Below are positions 56,726 through 64,000 of a stretch of 64,000 nt of DNA, one piece after another. Source of the DNA: Pseudopyrenochaeta lycopersici (lineage: Eukaryota > Ascomycota > Dothideomycetes > Pleosporales > Pseudopyrenochaetaceae). The position numbers and the translations under genes are program-made. Below the pieces are notes generated by a model. That model searched no databases and was not told the origin of the DNA. It saw only the letters and a program-made list of their open reading frames with translations. Position 1 is the stretch's first letter; each line of letters opens with the position of its first letter. The DNA lies in NCBI GenBank assembly GCA_003313425.1, contig NHZP01000026.1:558001-622000 (forward strand). Reading direction: 5' to 3'.

Positions 56726-57709
56726 TCACCTGGGATTTTCAGCACTGAGCTCGGCTATCAAACCTCCTGCATCCCTCCTCTTGGCGTCTTCTTCAAGCGT
56801 TTTCTGAATGTACGTGCCCATCTCCTTGACCTTTTGCAATGCAATATTAGTGCAATTTAGCAAGGCCAGCGGGTTCACTGTCGCTCCTCCATATTTGGCA
56901 ATTTGACAGACCTCGCCATGCCTATTCATGGTGAGAATCACCTCCCCCTGTCGAACTTGCTCTTCGGCCAGGTTTGCGTCCACCAGGAAGACCTCTCCTT
57001 CAAAGTATGAGAATGTTACGCAAAGCGGCTGGTGTAGAATTGACAACGGTATCGGTTCACGCTCGCGCACGCTGAGGATTGTTGCCTTCTCGCCTTCAAC
57101 GATTACGTCGGGCCTCCGGAAGTGTTGCAATGCGGCCATGACGGCAATGCACGAAGCGTCGATCAATCCTCCGTCATGATCAATGATATGGACATCGGCA
57201 CGGAGGGCGAAGCATTTCAGGCCGGCAATGATGCACAGTGATTCGGTGTCGAGAGCATTTGAGCGGCGAATGGCCTTCTCAAGTATGCGTGAGAGGATGA
57301 CCTCTGCATCTGTAGGTCTGGACACTCGATTAGATATTTATGGCACCCAAAAGTCACACGGATATTGATTCAACATACCGACCGACTTCGAATGCCGGTG
57401 AGGCCATGGGTGAGAACTCGGTGACTATTTGAAAGATGCCGTCAAACTTGCGCTCAGGTAGTGGTGTCGTAACGTCTACTGATATGCGTGCAATTACTCT
57501 GGTAACTATTAGCATGTGCAAATACAGCATAGCCAATGCGTCTACCTCGTCTTGCCCAACTGCACATCTGCCACGCCGTATTCATCTCCAAAGGTGAGCT
57601 CGAGCTGCCTAAACGCGTCAAATGCGCGCCCATCGAGGCGAATCTGCTCCTGCAACGCTTGCTTGATGAACTCGCGCTCATTGAGCGATATTTCAGCTTC
57701 TCGAGGCAT
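56726..57709 (-). CDS. rrp45: Exosome core subunit Rrp45
   Basis: Rrp45 is one of the six RNase PH-like ring subunits of the RNA exosome, which processes and degrades RNA in nucleus and cytoplasm. Three exons, 57709-57546, 57498-57379 and 57317-56726, give 291 residues. The start MPREAEISLNEREFIKQAL and IRLDGRAFDAFRQLELTFG match the family. The first RNase PH domain continues through GVADVQLGKTRVIARISVDV. The second contains DVHIIDHDGGLIDASCIAVM and LCVTFSYFEG. Rrp42, Rrp43 and Rrp46 are paralogues; the PREAEIS start and the LDGR context favour Rrp45. It is divergent from cwc15 with 227 bp between start codons. Introns are 47 and 61 nt. Confidence 0.92.
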
Positions 57710-57936
57710 CTTGCCTTTGCAAATGGACAGTGTGTGCTAGCAATATGAAGGTGGACAATCTGTAAACCAAACCTTTCGCGGGGTCCGGAGAAAAGTGAAA
57801 GCCGTGGTCTTAGCGCGATTCTCTACGCCTTGAGCCTCCAACTTTCGCATCCCAGTCACAGCAACACATACAACGTGGAAGACCCCCGAAATCTACGTCA
57901 TTCTATTCTCCCGTCACGAAATAATCAAACGGCGCA
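57710..57936. promoter_or_regulatory. Divergent promoter, rrp45 / cwc15
   Basis: These 227 bp separate the two start codons. The right half contains a TACGTCA string, like a bZIP/CRE-type site, at about 57893-57899, and a CGTCACG string near 57914. Function of either is inference. Confidence 0.55.
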
Positions 57937-58757
57937 ATGACGACCGCTCATAGGCCGACATTCGATCCCGCACGCGGCAAAGAAGCCCAGCGAGGGCCTG
58001 CGTACCACCAGCGGCTGCTCCCAGCACACACTACGCTCAAGCATAGACAGCCAGGACAGGGTGGAGATGCAGACTATGTCAAGCGCGACTTACGCGCCGA
58101 GCTGCTAGAAGCTGAAGCCCGTCACCTCGCGAAGAAGAACGGAACCTACGTCGAGCCAGAATCAGCGACCGAGCCTGGGGGTGCGCCGAAACGACAGATC
58201 GACGCCGTATCAGTGGCTGAAGATGGCGAAGAAGACGAAGCGGCGCAAAAACGGCGGCGAATAGAGATGCTAGAGAGTGTCAGGGATATAGATGCAGATG
58301 ACAGTAGTAGTGAGAGCGAGAGTAGCGACGACGAGTAGGTGCACCCTTGATTAGTACTTTTCGCAGTGCTAATATACAAATAGTGACGATGACGAAGAGG
58401 ATGAGACGGCGGCCCTAATGCGCGAACTAGAGAAGATCAAGAAGGAACGCGCTGCAGCGAAGGCGAAAGAAGAGGCCGAACGTGCTGCCGAAGAAGAAGA
58501 GCAGCGCGAGATTGATGTAGCACGAGGTAACCCGTTGCTTAATGCCCGCGACTTCACCATGAAGCGGAGATGGGATGACGACGTGGTGTTCAAGAACCAA
58601 GCACGCGGCACTGAAGACAGGAACAAGAAGAAGGAATTCATCAACGATATGTTGCGTTCCGACTTTCACAAGAAGTTTATGGTAAGCACATTCTACATAA
58701 CTCTGTCTCCAAGTACGACAGACTAACAAGATGCCATAGTCCAAGTACATCCGATGA
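57937..58757 (+). CDS. cwc15: Pre-mRNA-splicing factor Cwc15 (Cwf15)
   Basis: Cwc15 is a component of the Prp19-associated (NineTeen) complex in the active spliceosome. Three exons, 57937-58334, 58384-58681 and 58740-58757, give 237 residues. The N-terminus [20 protein letters not shown] and [17 protein letters not shown] are family hallmarks. An acidic Asp/Ser/Glu run follows near residues 120-140, then a coiled coil ([20 protein letters not shown]). The conserved C-terminus has [39 protein letters not shown] and a last exon encoding only SKYIR. The 18-nt terminal exon would be missed by simple frame reading. Introns are 49 and 58 nt. Confidence 0.95.
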
Positions 58758-59503
58758 AGTCACCTCTCGTCCTGGCATATTTTCTTCTGATTCTGCATGC
58801 ATTGCTGGCGTAGGTGGACTTGGCGTACGGTCATTAGAAAGCTTCCCGTGTATTCTGGAAAAGCGTGGGATACCCCAGATTTTCTGTAAGCTGTGGGAAG
58901 CCAGTGGTGTAACGGGCCCTTATCTCGATCGGCGCAAACAACAACCAATCTCAGGTGTCAGCAATCTTTCCGCCTAAACCATGTGTATCGATCGAGCGAA
59001 CTTCATTATTCAAGTATCGAGCGCGATGTACGAATTACTTGCTACTACCAATATCTGGAGACTTAGTACCGATGCCCGCATTACTACGTTCTTGGGACTC
59101 TCCTCTGCTCAGTGCGACTACTTGGCGACCATATCTCTTATTGTAATGAAGCGATAGCACGTCCCCAATCCGATACCGTCCTTCGATCCACATCTCGAAC
59201 TTTAGCGCCCGCGGAAGAATGACAAGCATACCTTGGCTAAATCTTCTGTCCTCTTACAGGGCTTCACTGGACCTCGATCAACGTGGGGACAGTAAGCTTC
59301 TCCAGCACAGTGACCTCATATGGCTTGACTGCTTCTTCGTGGTGCTTGTCCATCCCAGAGACGCCTTGGTAGATTTTGGTATATAGCCAGTATGTAGACA
59401 TAAATTGCACTACTACTATCCACATCCATATCACGTCTTCTGTGTAATCACGTTCATCTCCTTCAAAAACACCATCTCAAGTTACACTCCACTTTCCCTC
59501 ACA
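58758..59503. other. Intergenic, no gene seen
   Basis: Short frames only, for example 59035-59229 on the minus strand. The last 100 bp are pyrimidine-rich leader sequence. Confidence 0.6.
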
Positions 59504-60066
59504 ATGGTAGGCTACGGAAACCAAACCGCACCCGATTACCTCGCCACCGACCTCGACGAACAGCACAGCAATACCCGCCTTGGCCTCACAGACTCCTCTG
59601 CTGCATACTCAAACACACACCACAAGCACGGCTCAGGCGCTACAGCCGGCGCCGGATACGGTACGTCCAGACCTGCCCTCCCTCCCCAAATCCACCCACC
59701 CCTCGATCGCGTGACGGCGTGACAAACCCACAGCGCCGTCAAACTAACCCGGGCGACGCAGGAAATAAGCGGTCCTCTGTTTCATCGCGCGACGCGCATA
59801 CCGCCGACACGTCTGGAAGCGAGGAATTCCGTTTCGGCACGCATAGCGATACGGCGCCGTACAGCCATGCTGCGCCCCTGGGCAGCGGGTCGACCGGGGG
59901 TGCTGGGTTTGGGAACAAGACGGGGAGCTTTGGTGGGAGCGGGGATTCCGGGCTGGGAAAGGTGGTGGAGAGTGTTGGGGGTGTGTTGGGGAGTGGGAAG
60001 GTGGCTGAGAAGGGGAGGGCGATGAGGGAGGAGAAGGGGTTTAAGGAGGGTGGTGTGGCGGAGTAG
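59504..60066 (+). CDS. Small Gly/Ser/His-rich hydrophilic protein
   Basis: Two exons, 59504-59660 and 59762-60066, give 153 residues starting MVGYGNQTAPDYLATDLDEQ. The sequence is hydrophilic and rich in Gly, Ser, His and Asn, with repeated GSG/GAGFGN patterns: GATAGAGYGNKRSS, GSGSTGGAGFGNKTGSFGGS, then GLGKVVESVGGVLGSGKVAE. It ends KGFKEGGVAE. A 101-nt intron joins GAGY to GNKRS in frame. The composition resembles stress-related hydrophilic (hydrophilin-like) fungal proteins, but that is impression only. There is no signal peptide or membrane segment. Confidence 0.75.
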
Positions 60067-60413
60067 AGGAGAGGAGGGGGTTAGTGTGATGGTGGTCTGG
60101 ATGTGAGGAGTTGAGCCAGGTTCAATTTTTAGGTGTGGAGTCTGCACGGCGTGCTTGTTGTGCCAAGATCGGAATACCTTTAATACCAGCTCATGTTAAA
60201 TAACAAGTGTATCTTGCTCAAATGACTATGCTGCTTCCAGTAATGTTGATGGCACGAGCCTTGAATCTCCACAGTTCACGTTGAGAATGGTTGTGATGAG
60301 CCATAGCGATGAATTGTGCCTAATGCTAATGCAACCGTGGTTCTACCCAAAAATGGCTTCCACCTTAGAGTACTCCCGGAAATGCGAGCCTGAATTGTAC
60401 TGAGATGGGACAC
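60067..60413. other. Convergent 3' gap
   Basis: Nothing recognisable lies between the Gly-rich protein gene and the pik1 stop. Confidence 0.65.
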
Positions 60414-63400
60414 TCAGTATATACCTTGCGTGCGGTACTGGAAAGTATCGTAACTACAACAATGTCAGCAAAGCGTTCATCAACATCACAATTAGGCTTG
60501 TGATCACTTACAGTCGGGTATAATAACTCCCCGCACTCTTCGCAACGAGTTCCTCCACAAAGACCTCCGCCTCCTCCTTGCTTAAATGTAACATGAGTCT
60601 CGCCCTCAAACTGTTGGTCACACTGGCCGCACCCGCCGCAAAGCACGGCATCTTGCTCTGTTTACTCATGAGATCGACCAACATGATCAGCCTATCTGCG
60701 TCTTTCCTCAACGCTTGGAAAGCCTTTTTGCACAGCGTCTTGAACTGGTCAAAGGCAGGAGCAGTAAGGCCACCTAGGACGTCCACGTAGTCCTGGGTAA
60801 GCTTGAAGGGCGCAGCCTCGAAGCCCATGGACCCGGGCGAATTGGATAACATGAAGCCAAAGTCAATGTGGATGATGTGGCCCATGTTGTCAATCAGAAG
60901 GTTGCCATTGTGGCGATCTTTGAGTTGCAGGACGTAGCAAATCATGCTGTACGCAGCCAAAGACCGAGTGAAGGCGTCAACACCGGCAATGTAAGACTCC
61001 GAGTCAGGCTCGCCGAATGTCTTGAGCCAGTGATCTTTGAGAGTTGCTATGCGTTTGCGGGGGTTGGTGCCTGCCGCGATGCTGGCGAGTGTCAAGCTTC
61101 GTTTGAGGGAGTGCAGAGACACACCGTTGGTGATGGTTTCAATCAATCCACATGATTCGCCAGTAACCAGAATCCGCATGCGTTTTGTCCAGATTGGCAC
61201 GTTTGCCTCCTCCCAGATCTTTGTGCAAACTTGAATGAGCTGACAAGCGAAGGCCTCTTGGCGAAGATCTGCTCCAGTTTTGACGATGATACTGATGAGG
61301 TCCCAATTCTTCATGTGGCCGTACGGTGATGACCGCCGAATACGCTCCCTCTTAGCACTCCACTCTTCACCGAATGTTGCCGCACTAGGATCATCGCGAT
61401 CGCCCTTTCTCCGCATGCCACCAGTCTTCAGATCGTTCTCCATGCGAGCTGCACCTGCGCCAGAATTAGTGGCGACAGCGAGTCCGTCTTCAAGTTCTTC
61501 CGGCTCTCCTGTTATTGCTGCCGGGTCTGACTCTGCCATGATTGTATCAAACGTAGGGCCTTGTTCTTCGGAAAGGAAGCTTTGCTCTTCCAGGCTTTGC
61601 ATGCTTGCGATGATCTTGGCTTTGATCGCAGCCACTTCATTCTTAGGTCGTTTTGCCCCGCTTGCTTCGAGTTGCGCCAACATCTGAGCTGCTGTTCGCA
61701 TGTGGGTCGCAAGAGCTGAGAAATCTGGTTGATCTGCGCTTTGGGTCGCTCGGTTTGTGCCTGCGGGGAGCGTCATTCTCCTGATTGGAGCAGGGCTGTT
61801 GGATCTGCTGATCGCCGAGTCTGAGGTTCGAGGAGTAGATAGGGTGGCCATTGAAGACAAAGTGTTTGCTCCGCTAGACGATCTTGGTGCCGTGACTTTC
61901 CCAGGTGCGGTTGTGCTCGGCAGCGTTACTCGTGCTAAACCCGACGCAAGATCATCTTCTTCCAAACCCTTGATGAGCGAGGTGCTGCTGAGGTCACCAT
62001 TTGCAGGTTCGAATACACTATCGGAACCATTTGGCGGTGTTCTGTCAAGCGCGAGGTACTCGGCACTAGTAATGTCAAAGAGACGGCGCCTTGATGTGCC
62101 CTTCTCCAACATAAGCTTCTCCAGTAATTGCTGGTTCTGTTCCGTGTCAGGGTCAAAGTCAAAGTCCTCCTTCAAGACTTCCACCATTAGCAGATACGGC
62201 ACTCGCTCTGCACTGTTAAGACTAGTGGCTTCTGCAGGGTTGATCCGCACTATGCGATGATGTTGACTTTGCGAGGCAATTCCATCTTTGAGTGTAGGAG
62301 GCGAAAGGGTGGGTATGTCAACTTCAGCTGGTAAGTCCTGGGCAATCAGAGCAAGTTCTGCTCTCAAAGCGCTCAACCGGGCAGGTTTCGGTACAACGAC
62401 CAATCGATTGGATATATCTTCAAGGGCGCTCAGAAACTGTGTTTCATTCCGGAAGTAGTTGGATCGCAACAATCGCACCTTCTGCGAGCGGGACAATGCA
62501 GTTGGAGTAAGGGGTCTTGGCGGCTGCGATAGATGCTTGCGAGAGCCATGGTGGTCAGTCCTCGGACCCAGCCCAGCAGTAGGAGGCGGGGTAGGAAGAG
62601 GGGACGTCCTGGGCTCGCGGAAGTCTGGCAATGACGACGAACTGAGTCGAGCCTCTGCGCTCACTGACAGCAACGAGGGCCTGTGCTGCATGGAAGGGGC
62701 TCGCGAGGCATTTGTGGAGCGTGTCGCCTGTTTCCTGAGGTCTTTAGGGTCTCGTGGTTCCTTTGATCGCGGGGAGGCAGTCTTGGAGGAGCGGCCGTCT
62801 TCTGGATCCGAGTGTCCCTGGCCAGCTCGCCTCTGTTTTAATCTGGGCGACCCTCCGGCAACCGTGTTGCTTCTCCCCACCTTGGCCGTTTGCACATTGT
62901 CGGAGATGATGTCCTCAATGGGCCTTGGTTTTCGTGCCTGTGCAACGGCGAGTGGCCCAGCATGTGCAGGCAGGAAGGGCGCTGCAATGCTCGCCAGCAC
63001 CAAGCTCGAGAGTACGGTGACGGGCAGGATATTCTCCTTGATCTTCTCTCTGCGCTGCGGCTCTGCAGATCCGAAGACGATGCGCTGGACGCGGTTGTAT
63101 ATTCTCCGGCAAGTCTTGAATGCGATTGAGTTGGGCGCACTGGCAAGGTCGTGAAGATAGGTCTGGAACAGCCAGAAGGTCTGGCGACAGTGGGTTAGCA
63201 GTTGCTCTGGGGCCAAAGATGGGGGGGTTCATGGTGGAGGCCGACCAGAAGCGCGCCATTGACGGATTCCTCGCACAGGTCTATTATGAATTCTTCCAGT
63301 GCCATGGACTCATTGTCGATGCTTATGAGGAGGTGACATAGCCTGTGCCCCGCGTGTAAGCTAGCTGTTCAATGCGGGTCGGGGCGGTACCTGGCGACGC

Positions 63401-63689
63401 ACTGCGGGAGGAAGAACTCGAGCTCTTCGTAGGCGAACTGGCGCAGCTTCGAACAGAGCACATAGTGGATGCCGACGTGGTCTGCATACCGTCTGTTGCA
63501 TTCGCGGGGGGTCAGTCAGAGTGCCCAAAGCGGAGATGTCGGTGAAGGTCGCTGCGGCGGTGCAGCGGACAGCGGGCAAAGGTGGCTTTGGAACGGAGCT
63601 TCAACTCACGCAAGGTAGGCTACGGCCAGCGACGGGTCGGTGTTGAAGTGGTCCGATTCTATGAAGCGCTCTAATAGATTCCAACTCAT
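60414..63689 (-). CDS. pik1: Phosphatidylinositol 4-kinase Pik1
   Basis: Pik1 makes PI4P at the Golgi and in the nucleus and supports secretion. Five exons: 63689-63610, 63492-63391, 63342-63246, 63180-60512 and 60453-60414. They give 995 residues. The N-terminal helical (lipid kinase unique) region starts MSWNLLERFIESDHFNTDPS and continues through IDNESMALEEFIIDLCEE and TFWLFQTYLHD. A long Ser/Pro-rich middle follows. The catalytic domain occupies about the last 300 residues, with GESCGLIETITNGVSLHSLK, the catalytic loop DRHNGNLLID (about 847-856), and the metal-binding HIDFGFML (about 865). The last exon adds only YDTFQYRTQGIY. The third intron has a weak GTCGGC donor but a good TGCTAAC branch site, and reading through it meets a stop. 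Confidence 0.94.
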
Positions 63690-64000
63690 CTGGGACGGCT
63701 CATTGGGGCGCTGCGACTGTGAAGGGAGGGCATGTGCGAGAAGTCTGAATGCTCATTCAGGCTGGCATGTAGAAACGGGGCCGACAGGGTTCAGCGGGCG
63801 CATACGCCAAGGGCCGCCCACATTAAACAGCATGACACTGCAAAGTACCAGCCAGCGTCTCGTCGTGTGACTCTGCTCAATTATCGCTCTTCCCACCCTA
63901 TTTCGCAATTACACTCGTGCTTTGACGCACATCTCTACCAAGGCAATAGTGCCGCCAGCCGCCGCTTCAGTCTACCTGTTTGCAAATATACAAGAGTAAC
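63690..64000. other. pik1 promoter region at right edge
   Basis: These 311 bp lie upstream of the pik1 start. No exon of a neighbouring gene is recognised before the window ends. Confidence 0.55.

Overview
The window is nuclear DNA of a filamentous ascomycete (Pezizomycotina). The signs are compact genes, frequent GT-AG introns of about 44-70 nt with CTAAC/CTGAC-like branch sites, short intergenic gaps, and protein families of typical fungal form (Alg8, Itc1, Sgf73, Iwr1, Fun26, Atg3, Pik1). A dothideomycete is my best guess from protein flavour, but that is an inference. I saw no tRNA, rRNA, CRISPR array, transposon or virus-derived sequence. Exon borders were placed by reading all frames, matching splice signals and family sequence, and checking that summed exon lengths divide by three.

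Left part (1-16.9 kb), conserved housekeeping genes: alg8 (+, ER N-glycosylation), an ISWI-complex Itc1/Acf1-like subunit (+), the SAGA subunit sgf73 (+), iwr1 (-, RNA polymerase II import) divergent from a Fun26-type nucleoside transporter (+), a small membrane protein (+), and a RING-type protein with a tandem internal duplication (-).

Centre-left (16.9-35 kb), more accessory: a heme-dependent N-demethylase-like DUF3445 protein (+) converges on a Baeyer-Villiger-type flavin monooxygenase (-). Then come a gene-poor stretch, a long disordered protein (+), a Cys-rich fungal-specific protein (+), COP9 signalosome csn6 (-), and a polyol/sugar-alcohol dehydrogenase (-) that carries two in-frame introns.

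Centre-right (35-51 kb): a nine-exon epoxide-hydrolase-like alpha/beta hydrolase (-), a pinin-domain protein (-) divergent from the SF3b subunit PHF5A/Rds3 (+), a gene-poor 5 kb stretch with one small candidate gene, autophagy E2 enzyme atg3 (+), and a spliced small secreted protein (-) at 50083-50592 that no single open frame shows.

Right part (51-64 kb): a family-X DNA polymerase (+), a tentative small gene (+), a DUF4336 protein (-), exosome subunit rrp45 (-) divergent from spliceosome factor cwc15 (+), a Gly/Ser-rich small protein (+), and phosphatidylinositol 4-kinase pik1 (-), complete in the window.

I found no convincing new multi-gene system. The items most worth following are the cryptic secreted protein, the convergent N-demethylase/monooxygenase pair, two divergent promoters between RNA-processing genes, in-frame and GC-AG introns that would mislead gene callers, and a recent-looking duplication in the RING protein.
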